In this document: positions 15,951 to 23,268 of the stretch, piece by piece | Layout: each line of letters begins with the position of its first letter | Numbering within the stretch: position 1 is the first letter of the stretch | Source: JAITWN01 sp964384095 | GTDB lineage: Bacteria > Pseudomonadota > Gammaproteobacteria > SZUA-140 | Assembly: GCA_964384095.1 (NCBI GenBank) | Contig: CAYLKC010000001.1 | Location: 1 to 64,000, forward strand | DNA length: 64,000 nucleotides | Direction of reading: 5' to 3' | Translations under genes and position numbers: made by a program | Notes under the pieces: generated by a model | What the model saw: only the letters and a program-made list of their open reading frames with translations | Told to the model about the DNA's origin: nothing | Databases searched by the model: none

Positions 15951-16877
15951 ATGCGGGCCCGGGTCACGGCGCCCGTCCTCCTGCGCGGATTCCTGCTGTG
16001 CGTGCTGCTGGCGGTCCTGCCGGCCACCGCCGCCGAGCCGCGCCTCTTCTGGCAGGCAGAATCGCCCGCCGGTACGGTCTGGCTGCTCGGTTCCCTGCAC
16101 TTCGGCGATCCCTCGATGTACCCGCTGCCATCCACGATCACTGCGGCGCTGGCCGATGCCGAAGTCCTCGTCGTCGAGGTGGATATCACCGCCCATGCGC
16201 CGGAGGCGGTCGCCGAGGCGATCAGTCGCCGCGGCCTGTATCACGACGGGCGCAGGCTCGGCGATGTCGTCGATGCCGGGACCTGGCAATCGCTGGCCAC
16301 GATCGCGGGAGATCTCGGGGTGCCCCTGCCGCTGCTGGAGCGGCAGAAGCCGTGGTTCGCCACGATGACGCTGACGACGCTGGCGCTCTCGCGTGCGGGT
16401 TTCCCCGGTGATCTCGGCATCGACATGCATATGATGGCGCTGGCCGCGGAACAGGGGATCCCGATCGTCGAACTGGAGTCGATCGCCTTCCAGCTCGAAC
16501 TGCTCGACGGCCTGTCCGCCGATGCGCAGGCGCTGATGCTCGAGCAGACCCTCGAACAGCTCACGGATACCGAACACCACTTCCGCAGGCTGCTCGAGGC
16601 CTGGCAGGGCGGCGACGCCGATGCGCTCGCCGGGATTCTCGTCGAGGAACTGCGCGGCCCCGGCGCGGATGACGAGCTCTACCGCGCGCTGCTCATCGAG
16701 CGCAACGCGACGATGACGCGCGATATCGTCGCGCTGCTCGAGCGCCATGACGCGGTCTTCGTCGTCGTCGGCGCCGGGCATATGGTCGGGGAGGATGGCA
16801 TCGTCGCCGGGCTCGCAGAGCGCGGATTCCGCATCGATCAGCCCGGCCTGCGGTCGGATCCGCCGCCGCGACCCTGA
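15951..16877 (+). CDS. TraB/GumN family protein
   Basis: A 308-residue exported protein. The N-terminal VLLRGFLLCVLLAVLPATAA is a signal peptide ending near residue 24. The TraB/GumN domain shows VWLLGSLHFGDPSMYPLP (GxxH motif) near residues 43-60, VVEVDI, DLGIDMHMMALA and the closing VVVGAGHMVGEDGI with the second conserved GxH. This superfamily includes Tiki-like metalloproteases, so hydrolysis is plausible but unproven for the bacterial members. It probably acts in the periplasm. Confidence 0.85.
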   Translation: MRARVTAPVLLRGFLLCVLLAVLPATAAEPRLFWQAESPAGTVWLLGSLHFGDPSMYPLPSTITAALADAEVLVVEVDITAHAPEAVAEAISRRGLYHDGRRLGDVVDAGTWQSLATIAGDLGVPLPLLERQKPWFATMTLTTLALSRAGFPGDLGIDMHMMALAAEQGIPIVELESIAFQLELLDGLSADAQALMLEQTLEQLTDTEHHFRRLLEAWQGGDADALAGILVEELRGPGADDELYRALLIERNATMTRDIVALLERHDAVFVVVGAGHMVGEDGIVAGLAERGFRIDQPGLRSDPPPRP

Positions 16878-16938
16878 GCTGCCGCCGGCGCGGTGGTCTT
16901 GTATAATTGGCGGAAACACAAATCTCAAGGGCAGGGTA

Positions 16939-18198
16939 ATGGCACAATCGTCAGGGGATATCGGACAGTTCACGGCCGGCTTCTATGTCGGTAACCGCAA
17001 GACCGGCGCTGTCGCGGTCGTCGACAGGCGTGACGGCAAGGTCAGCATCGACCCGCTCGACACCGGCGCCGAGACCGGGCTCGAGCAGGCGCTGAAGCCG
17101 ATCTTCGTCGGGCTCAGTGAGAAGCGCGACATCATCCTGCTCGATCCGGCGACCAGAACGATCCGCCTCGAATCCGCGTTCCCGGCCGATGCCTTCCCCG
17201 CGCATATCTACGAGGACCCGACCTCCGAACGAAGCTGGTTCATGAATGACGGCGACAAGGAGACCGGCAACGACAGGCTGAACTGCGGTGACGCCGGTTC
17301 CTCGGTCACCGTCGTCGAGCACATCGACAGTACGCGCGCGAAATTCCTCGCGACGATCTGCGTCGGCCGCGGCCATCACCAGGCCGCCTTCAGTCATCCG
17401 TCGGACAGCGCCCCGGATGTCCCGCGCCTGGCCTGGATCAGCAATCTCAAGGATGGCACCCTGTCGGTCATCGGTAATGATCCCGCAAAGCCGGATGACT
17501 ATCTCAGACTCATCGCGACGATCAACCTCTGCGAACCCGACCGCGAGGAGGGCATGAGCGGCGCGGCGATCCCGAACAACGCCTTCCCGCACGGGCTCGT
17601 CTACTCGCCGCTGACCGGGAAGGTCTACAACCTCAACAACGGCTACGGTGACATCGCGATCATCGACCCGCGCACGCTGACCATCGAACGGCATCTCCCG
17701 TTCAAGGGCCACAGCAACCTGTTCATCTCGCCTTGTGGCCGCTACATCATCGGCCGCGGCGCCGACCGCAAGTCTGATCCGAACCACGTCATCGCAAAGC
17801 TCAGCGTCCTCGACGTCAGCGACCTGACCGTCACCGACCGTCTCGAACTGCGCGACATCTACATCAGCAAGTACTACTTCAACCGCGCCGGCACCCGGCT
17901 CTACCTGACGACCTCGAGTTCCGGCAGCCCCGAGCAGCAGCAGACCCTGCGCCAGGATGCGCTGGTCATCATCGACCTGGGTGCGTTGCCGAAGCTGAAG
18001 GTGCTGCGTGAACTCCGCCTCGGCTCGCCTTCCGGCTCACTCGCGTTCGTCACCGGCAGCGGCGGTCGTGAACTCGTGCTGTCCTCGAATTCCGAGGCCG
18101 GCAGTCTCGTCGTCATCGACGGCGCGAGCGACGAGATCGTCGACACGATTCCGGTCATGCCCGGCCAGGGCCACTCCCGTGTCTGGAGTCTTGGTTAG
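16939..18198 (+). CDS. YncE-like beta-propeller protein, function unknown
   Basis: A 419-residue protein with repeated beta-sheet blades such as KTGAVAVVDRRDGKVS, GDIAIIDPRTLTIERHLPF, SVLDVSDLTVTDRLEL and SLVVIDGASDEIVDTIPV, typical of YncE/nitrite-reductase-like seven-bladed propellers. There is no signal peptide, so it is probably cytosolic. No catalytic motif is seen; a binding or scaffolding role is likely. The start ATG follows AGGG. A clear -10 TATAAT lies at 16902-16907, without a recognisable -35. It is 33 bp upstream of the sulfotransferase gene and probably cotranscribed with it. Confidence 0.75.
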   Translation: MAQSSGDIGQFTAGFYVGNRKTGAVAVVDRRDGKVSIDPLDTGAETGLEQALKPIFVGLSEKRDIILLDPATRTIRLESAFPADAFPAHIYEDPTSERSWFMNDGDKETGNDRLNCGDAGSSVTVVEHIDSTRAKFLATICVGRGHHQAAFSHPSDSAPDVPRLAWISNLKDGTLSVIGNDPAKPDDYLRLIATINLCEPDREEGMSGAAIPNNAFPHGLVYSPLTGKVYNLNNGYGDIAIIDPRTLTIERHLPFKGHSNLFISPCGRYIIGRGADRKSDPNHVIAKLSVLDVSDLTVTDRLELRDIYISKYYFNRAGTRLYLTTSSSGSPEQQQTLRQDALVIIDLGALPKLKVLRELRLGSPSGSLAFVTGSGGRELVLSSNSEAGSLVVIDGASDEIVDTIPVMPGQGHSRVWSLG

Positions 18199-18231
18199 AG
18201 AGTCATCGGGCGGCGTGAACCGGTACGCGCA

Positions 18232-19089
18232 ATGGACAAGGAACAGTTGCTCGATCCCAAATGGGGCGCCCCTGGCCGCACGCACGACCCGGTCATGCTC
18301 GCGAATTTCCACCCGCGTCCGACCGATGTCCTGATCACCACCGCGCCGAAGGCCGGCACGACCTGGATGCAGCAGATCCTGCACCAGCTTCGCAGCGGCG
18401 GTGACGAGGGCTTTGAATCGATCTTCGATGTCGTCCCGTGGATCGAATTTCCGAATCCGCGGCGCAGCTGGCAGGATCGCCTCGAGGAATTTGAAAGACT
18501 CCCCGATCCACGCATCTTCAAGACCCACTGTACCTACGAGCAGACCCCGGGCGTCGACACCGTCCGCATCGTCCTGACCTCGCGCGACCCGCGCGACTGC
18601 TGCGTCAGCATGTATCACCATCAGATGAACCTGACCGACGAGGCGCGCGCCGAGATGAACTTTCCGCCGCCGGCGTCATTCGACGAATTCTTCGAGCGAT
18701 GGATGGAGTTCGGTGCCTGGTATCGCAATGTCGCCAGCTGGTGGCCGCATCGCAATGCGTCAAACCTGCTCTGGCTGCGATATGAGGACCTCATCGCCGA
18801 TCCCGGGGCCGGGATCGACCGGCTGCTCGTCTTTCTAGGCTGGCGGCTCGCCCCGGAGGCGAGGGCGCGGGTGCTCGAGTACTGCTCGTTTGCGTGGATG
18901 AAGCGCCATTCCGACCGCTTCACGACGCGGCTGCCGTCAGGCCGGTTGTCGTTCCGTCCCAGGAGCTTCATTCGCAAGGGCAGGGCTGGCGATCATGCCG
19001 GCCAGCTCAGCGAGTCCCAGGCGCGCGCGATCATCGAGCGGGCGCGGCGGGAGCTTGATCCTGCGTGCGTTGCCTTTCTCGGACTTTGA
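18232..19089 (+). CDS. Sulfotransferase family protein (PAPS-dependent)
   Basis: A 285-residue cytosolic sulfotransferase of the SULT1-like (Sulfotransfer_1) family. The 5'-phosphosulfate loop TAPKAGTTWMQQ is near residues 38-49; the 3'-phosphate motif LTSRDPRDCCVSMYHH is near 104-119; LRYEDLIADPGAGIDRLLVF and the C-terminal FIRKGRAGDHAGQLS are also typical. It transfers sulfate from PAPS to a hydroxyl or amine acceptor that cannot be predicted. The last 59 bases overlap the 3' end of the convergent membrane-protein gene. Confidence 0.88.
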   Translation: MDKEQLLDPKWGAPGRTHDPVMLANFHPRPTDVLITTAPKAGTTWMQQILHQLRSGGDEGFESIFDVVPWIEFPNPRRSWQDRLEEFERLPDPRIFKTHCTYEQTPGVDTVRIVLTSRDPRDCCVSMYHHQMNLTDEARAEMNFPPPASFDEFFERWMEFGAWYRNVASWWPHRNASNLLWLRYEDLIADPGAGIDRLLVFLGWRLAPEARARVLEYCSFAWMKRHSDRFTTRLPSGRLSFRPRSFIRKGRAGDHAGQLSESQARAIIERARRELDPACVAFLGL

Positions 19090-19558
19090 TGGCCTCGTGT
19101 TCGGCGCGCACCAGTGCGCGGCCCAGCGCCGTGACTCTGCGCTGGTAGTCCGCGGCCTCGGCGGACAGCTCGCCTGAGGCGATCGCGGCGTCCAGCGCCT
19201 CCTGCTCCTCCGGCGTCAATGCCTCCAGCCCGTCGATATACTGCTTCAGCGCCTTGCGCGGATTCTCGATGATCTTGTGGCGCAGGTGATTGGCGATGAA
19301 AAACAGGATGAACGCCATATAGGGAATGAACAGCGCGACGATCGCGAGAAAGGTCGGGCTGGTTTCGGGATTGCGCACCGCGGGGACGATCACGGTGATC
19401 TGGAAGGTCACGAGCGAGATGATCGCGACGAACGCGGCGATGAGGAAGGGCAGGAGCTTCTTCTGGATAGCGGCCCGTTCTGCCTCGGCCCGGTCGCGCT
19501 CGGCCGCAATCTCTGTCGATGTCGGTGGCGGGGCGCCGAGGTCGAATTTGAGGGCCAT
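19031..19558 (-). CDS. Hypothetical two-pass membrane protein with coiled-coil ends
   Basis: A 175-residue protein. The N-terminal charged helix (TEIAAERDRAEAERAAIQKK) leads to two membrane helices (about 35-58, FLIAAFVAIISLVTFQITVIV; about 70-91, FLAIVALFIPYMAFILFFIA). The C-terminal helical region includes LEALTPEEQEALDAAIASG. The start at MALKFDLGA was chosen because a longer frame would run through the tRNA gene. Its 3' end overlaps the sulfotransferase gene antisense. The function is not recognised. Confidence 0.7.
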   Translation of the reverse strand: MALKFDLGAPPPTSTEIAAERDRAEAERAAIQKKLLPFLIAAFVAIISLVTFQITVIVPAVRNPETSPTFLAIVALFIPYMAFILFFIANHLRHKIIENPRKALKQYIDGLEALTPEEQEALDAAIASGELSAEAADYQRRVTALGRALVRAEHEAIKVRERQRTQDQAPAAPAR

Positions 19559-19573
19559 CATCCAGAAACAGTT

Positions 19574-19649
<76 letters not shown>

Positions 19650-19660
19650 ACGGATTGTTC

Positions 19661-19687
19661 GTCCGCGCGCCACGATGGCGCGCGGAC
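19661..19687. repeat. 12-bp inverted repeat just upstream of tRNA-Ala
   Basis: GTCCGCGCGCCA (19661-19672) and TGGCGCGCGGAC (19676-19687) pair perfectly around a CGA loop. On the minus strand it lies between flgN and the tRNA. A TAGAAT at 19701-19696 could be a -10 that would start transcription right at the hairpin, placing it in the pre-tRNA leader. It could instead terminate flgN transcription, but it lacks a U-tract. Confidence 0.5.
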
Positions 19688-19751
19688 GAGGCCAGATTCT
19701 AGCATTGATGGACCCGGAATGACCAGACGCCGCGCGCCGGCGGCCAGCGGC

Positions 19752-20249
19752 TCAGATCTTGCCCAGGCTGTGCCGGTCCCAGGTGATCGGCGCCATGCCG
19801 CGGGGGCTGTATTGCTGCGGTGATTCGGCCTGGGTCTGTCCCTTCAGCAGGGACAGCACCTGGCGGGTATGACGCAGCCCGGACTGGATCAGCGCACCGT
19901 TGATATTGTTCTGGCGCTGGCATTCCCCGGCCAGTTCGAGCAGGCGCATCCAGTTATCGACCAGGCGGCTGTGACCGCGCGTGCCCGCAGCCGCTGTTTC
20001 AGCGTCGATGGCCAGCGGATCGGCGGCCATGCCGGATTCGCGAATCAGCCGTTCACGTTCGCGATCGAGCGTTTCGAGACTGGCCAGCGCCTCACGCTTG
20101 GCATCGACGGCGCGTTCGATCCGCGCGGCATCGCGCGTCGTCAGGGCCTCGCTTTCCTCGCGCAGGGTATCGAGCAGGCGCTGGCTGGCGCCGAGTTCGC
20201 GCGCGACACAGTCATCGAGTTGCCGCCACAGGTCGTTGGATGTCGTCAT
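19752..20249 (-). CDS. flgN: Flagellar export chaperone FlgN
   Basis: A 165-residue all-helical protein of the FlgN family (LDTLREESEALTTRDAARI; RLLELAGECQRQNNINGALI). It keeps the hook-junction proteins FlgK and FlgL export-competent and delivers them to the export gate. The C-terminal NNINGALIQSGLRHTRQVLSLL segment is the most conserved region. It lies 48 bp downstream of flgM in the leftward flgA-flgM-flgN unit, the order seen in Pseudomonas. Confidence 0.88.
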   Translation of the reverse strand: MTTSNDLWRQLDDCVARELGASQRLLDTLREESEALTTRDAARIERAVDAKREALASLETLDRERERLIRESGMAADPLAIDAETAAAGTRGHSRLVDNWMRLLELAGECQRQNNINGALIQSGLRHTRQVLSLLKGQTQAESPQQYSPRGMAPITWDRHSLGKI

Positions 20250-20297
20250 GTTGTTTCCTGTCTCCGTTATTTGTCTTCAGGTATGATGCGGGCGCGG

Positions 20298-20624
20298 TCA
20301 GCCGGCCGTGCCGCCGAACAGCGCGATTTCGCGATCGATCAGGCGGTCGGCGACCCGCGGATAGTCCGGCACAAAGCTGCCTTCCGCGATCGAGTGGCGT
20401 ATCGAATTGACACGGGCCGTGTCGACGACGGGCGCGGCGGCGATCTGGTTGTCGAGCTGCTGCATCAGCCCGGCGACCGAGGTCAGGCTGACCGAGTCGG
20501 TGGCCGTGCCGGCGGTTTCACCCTGCCGCACCCCCTGCCCGTCATTGCGTATGATGCGCAAGGGGGTGGCGTCACCCGCGCGCCCTGACTGGGGCGTCGA
20601 CGATCCGTTGATTTCTATGGGCAT
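20298..20624 (-). CDS. flgM: Anti-sigma-28 factor FlgM
   Basis: A 108-residue protein with the disordered N-terminus of FlgM (MPIEINGS) and helical C-terminal sigma-binding half: DSVSLTSVAGLMQQL, VDTARVNSIRHSIAEGSF and RVADRLIDREIALFG. It holds FliA inactive until the hook-basal body is complete, when it is exported. An AGGAGCGAGG ribosome site precedes the ATG. The 90-bp gap behind flgA contains nested inverted repeats and a possible FliA -10. Confidence 0.92.
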   Translation of the reverse strand: MPIEINGSSTPQSGRAGDATPLRIIRNDGQGVRQGETAGTATDSVSLTSVAGLMQQLDNQIAAAPVVDTARVNSIRHSIAEGSFVPDYPRVADRLIDREIALFGGTAG

Positions 20625-20652
20625 AATCCTCGCTCCTGTGCTCTCATTCGCT

Positions 20653-20689
20653 GTATCGACCGTTTCCCCTATATATAAATAGGGTCGAT
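20653..20689 (-). promoter_or_regulatory. Nested inverted repeats and possible FliA promoter upstream of flgM
   Basis: ATCGACC (20655-20661) pairs with GGTCGAT (20683-20689), and within it CCCTAT (20667-20672) pairs with ATAGGG (20679-20684). On the minus strand GTCGATAC (20660-20653) matches the FliA -10 GCCGATAA at 6 of 8 positions; the matching -35 is poor. FliA control of flgM is known in Pseudomonas. Confidence 0.4.
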
Positions 20690-20714
20690 CCCGCGAATGC
20701 TCGCCGGCCGCCGT

Positions 20715-21422
20715 CTACATCTGTACCAGAACGGCGCCGTGCTCGGTGACCCTCCCTTCGATGATACGTTTTGACTTGTTGTTCCTGACGCGAATGCGAT
20801 CGCCCTCGGCGCCGTCGGCCAGCGCGCTGCCGGCCATCCGCACCTCGAAATTGCCGCTGCGCGACACGATCACGACCTCATCGCCGCGCCGCACCAGCCG
20901 CGGGCGCTCGACCATCGCCGGCGTCAGCACCAGCCCGTTCTGCAACGGCTGTTTCAGCACCATGCCGACGGCATCGGCGGGATCGCTGATATAGCCATGC
21001 CCCGAGGCGCTGATATCGCGCTCTGCGATCTCGATATGTTCCGGGCCGATCGTGGTGCCTCGCGGCAGAAAGCTGCGCGTGACGACGACCTGTTCCAGCA
21101 GCGAGATGCGCGCCGGGACATAGAGGCTCCAGGCCTGCGGGCCGCCGCACCGCACGCCGACGCTGGTATTGCCGGCGAGGCGGCCGCCCGGCGGCAGCCA
21201 GGCCTCAAGGCCGGCATCGCAGCGTGCAAGGCGCAGGCGCCGGTCCAGGCTGCCGAGGCGGATCTCGTTGTTGCCGCTGCGGCCGGCAAGTTGCTGCTCG
21301 AGAAAGTCCCGCGCGGTCTCGAGGATCCGCGCATGGGGTTCGGTCTCGATGCCCTGCGGCGCGCCGGTCGCCATTGCCGGCAGCAGCATGGTCGTCAGGA
21401 AGGCAATGATCGTGCGTGTCAT
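20715..21422 (-). CDS. flgA: Flagellar P-ring assembly chaperone FlgA
   Basis: A 235-residue periplasmic protein. The signal peptide TIIAFLTTMLLPAMATGAPQ ends near residue 18. The SAF domain is visible in the C-terminal half (RSFLPRGTTIGPEHIEIAE, KQPLQNGLVLTPAMV, RRGDEVVIVSRSGNFEVRM, GDRIRVRNNKSKRIIEGRV). FlgA helps FlgI polymerise into the P-ring. The start at MTRTIIAFL was preferred to an ATG 39 bases upstream that would add unhelpful polar residues. It is divergent from flgB. Confidence 0.92.
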   Translation of the reverse strand: MTRTIIAFLTTMLLPAMATGAPQGIETEPHARILETARDFLEQQLAGRSGNNEIRLGSLDRRLRLARCDAGLEAWLPPGGRLAGNTSVGVRCGGPQAWSLYVPARISLLEQVVVTRSFLPRGTTIGPEHIEIAERDISASGHGYISDPADAVGMVLKQPLQNGLVLTPAMVERPRLVRRGDEVVIVSRSGNFEVRMAGSALADGAEGDRIRVRNNKSKRIIEGRVTEHGAVLVQM

Positions 21423-21456
21423 GTCGCGTGCGTCATCCGGGTGTCTGCAAGAAATA

Positions 21457-21472
21457 TTCAATATTCATGCCA
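21457..21472 (-). promoter_or_regulatory. Sigma-54-like promoter of flgA (near-consensus)
   Basis: Minus strand TGGCATGAATATTGAA: a good -24 TGGCAT, ten bases from -24 GG to a -12 dinucleotide that is GA rather than GC. In P. aeruginosa flgA is a FleQ/sigma-54 gene, which supports the call despite the -12 mismatch. Confidence 0.4.
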
Positions 21473-21637
21473 TATATGGATTCGTGCCCTGGCCGGGGAG
21501 GCGGGCGCGCGCTGCTGCCGCAGCCGTTGCCGCCGGCGGCGCCGGATTGCCGCCCGGCGGCGGCCGCTTGCCGAGCCGACTTGCCGGAGTCCCCGGGTGG
21601 CAGGCTCAAGGGGCTGAATTTGCGGAATGTTTTCGCT

Positions 21638-21653
21638 TGGCATGGCAATTGCT
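21638..21653 (+). promoter_or_regulatory. Sigma-54 promoter of the flgBCDE... operon
   Basis: TGGCATGGCAATTGCT, with GG at 21639-21640 and GC at 21651-21652 exactly 10 bases apart, matches the TGGCAY-N5-TTGCW consensus. It lies 50 bp before the flgB start and is likely FleR- or FleQ-dependent. Confidence 0.8.
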
Positions 21654-21702
21654 CTTATTCAGGCAACAGTGACGTGCAACAGCAAACGACGGAGCCGCTG
21701 TC

Positions 21703-22107
21703 ATGCCATCGAAGATCGACGCCGCGTTCGGAAGCTATGCCCAGGCCCTGCAAGTCTATGGCCGGCGAGCCGAGGTACTGGCTGCGAACATGGCCAACGC
21801 AGACACGCCGGGTTACCAGGCCCGCGACATTGATTTTCGCGCGGCGCTGAACGGCGCGATGAGCGGCGGCGAACTCGCGATGACGCGGACGAGCGCCCGC
21901 CACCTCGATACCGCCTCGGCGGCCGGTGATGCCCTGCACATGCAACTGAAGTACCGGATTCCGCAACAGACGTCGGCCGACGGCAATACCGTCGATGTTC
22001 AGGTCGAGCAGGCACAGTTCACCGAGAACGCGGTCCGCCATCAGGCGAGCTTCACGTTCCTCGACGGCACGATCAAGAGCCTGCTCGGCGCCATCAAAGG
22101 AGAATGA
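21703..22107 (+). CDS. flgB: Flagellar proximal rod protein FlgB
   Basis: A 134-residue rod protein. It has the rod/hook N-terminal motif LAANMANADTPGYQARDIDF (about 26-45) and the C-terminal helical ENAVRHQASFTFLDGTIKSL that packs in the rod. It forms the proximal rod together with FlgC, FlgF and FliE above the MS ring. It is the first gene of the long flg operon and its stop overlaps the flgC start region. Confidence 0.95.
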   Translation: MPSKIDAAFGSYAQALQVYGRRAEVLAANMANADTPGYQARDIDFRAALNGAMSGGELAMTRTSARHLDTASAAGDALHMQLKYRIPQQTSADGNTVDVQVEQAQFTENAVRHQASFTFLDGTIKSLLGAIKGE

Positions 22108-22109
22108 TC

Positions 22110-22517
22110 ATGGGCCTGTTTTCGATCTTTGACATCGCCGGTTCGGCCATGAGCGCGCAGACGGTGCGCCTCAATACGACGGCAAGCAATCTCGCGAACG
22201 CCGACAGCGTCAGCGGCACCGAGGAAGGTGTCTACAAGGCGCGCCGTCCGGTGTTCGAGAGTTTTCAGAAGACGCTGGACAACAGCGTCGCCGGCGTCCG
22301 CGTCACCGGCATCGTCGAGGATACGAAGCCGGCGCAGCAGCAGTACCAGCCGGATCACCCGCTGGCGAACGAAGAGGGCTATGTCTACCGCCCGAGTGTC
22401 AACGTGGTGGAAGAGATGGCGGATATGATCTCCGCCTCCCGCACATACCAGAACAACGTCGAGGTCGTGAATACCTCGAAACAGATGCTGATGAACCTGC
22501 TGCGTCTCGGCCAGTGA
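22110..22517 (+). CDS. flgC: Flagellar proximal rod protein FlgC
   Basis: A 135-residue rod protein: FSIFDIAGSAMSAQTVRLNT, ASNLANADSVSG (the rod-family N-terminal motif) and the C-terminal VNVVEEMADMISASRTYQNN. The second of two ATGs was chosen because AGGAG sits eight bases upstream of it; the ATG at 22104 overlaps the flgB stop but is too close to that site. Confidence 0.95.
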   Translation: MGLFSIFDIAGSAMSAQTVRLNTTASNLANADSVSGTEEGVYKARRPVFESFQKTLDNSVAGVRVTGIVEDTKPAQQQYQPDHPLANEEGYVYRPSVNVVEEMADMISASRTYQNNVEVVNTSKQMLMNLLRLGQ

Positions 22518-22558
22518 AGCGCCGGCAGCCGCCACGACAATCCGACGGGAAAAGTTAA

Positions 22559-23227
22559 ATGACAACTATAGACACGCAGTTGCTGAACAACCTGGGTCTG
22601 ACGCAGACGCAGGAAGCCGGCCGTTCGGAACAGCTCGGACAGACCGAGTTCCTGAAGCTGATGGTGACCCAGCTCAACAACCAGGACCCGCTCAAGCCGA
22701 TGGAGAGCGGCGAGTTCTATACCCAGATCGCGCAGTTCAGCACCGTCGCGGGTATCCAGGATCTGCAGGGATCCTTCCAGCAGGTCGCGACCGCAATGCA
22801 TTCTGGACAGGCATTGCAGGCCTCCGCGATGGTCGGCCGCTCGGTGCTCGTGCCGTCGGAGTCGGTGCGGCTTGAAGCCGGCAGCGAGATCAGCGGCGAG
22901 ATCGAGGTGCCGGTCGGCACCAGCCAGCTCACGGTCAGCCTGTATGACCAGGCCGGGCAGTTCGTCCGCCGCATCGATCTCGGCGCACAGGACTCCGGCA
23001 CTGCCCGCTTCACCTGGGATGGCCGCAATGACGATGGCGAGGCCGTCGCCCCCGGCAACTATTTCATTGAAACCGACATGATGCTGAACGGGCAGTCCTT
23101 TGCGCTCGATACCCTGGTGGCGTCCAGGGTCGACAGCGTGACGATGGGACGCAACGGGCAGGGCATCACGCTGAATGTCGCCGGCATCGGCCCGGTCGCG
23201 CTCGGCGACGTCAAGCAGGTCATGTAA
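22559..23227 (+). CDS. flgD: Flagellar hook assembly scaffold FlgD
   Basis: A 222-residue hook-cap protein. The conserved N-terminal part has LGQTEFLKLMVTQLNNQDPL and ESGEFYTQIAQFSTVAGIQ (about 26-65); the C-terminal part is the FlgD Tudor/Ig-like fold with RFTWDGRNDDGEAVAPGNYF. It caps the growing hook and is replaced by FlgK. Exported by the flagellar type III apparatus, without a cleaved signal. Confidence 0.95.
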   Translation: MTTIDTQLLNNLGLTQTQEAGRSEQLGQTEFLKLMVTQLNNQDPLKPMESGEFYTQIAQFSTVAGIQDLQGSFQQVATAMHSGQALQASAMVGRSVLVPSESVRLEAGSEISGEIEVPVGTSQLTVSLYDQAGQFVRRIDLGAQDSGTARFTWDGRNDDGEAVAPGNYFIETDMMLNGQSFALDTLVASRVDSVTMGRNGQGITLNVAGIGPVALGDVKQVM

Positions 23228-23268
23228 GCAGTCATCGAACCACATACGATCACCAGGGAGATACCCCC

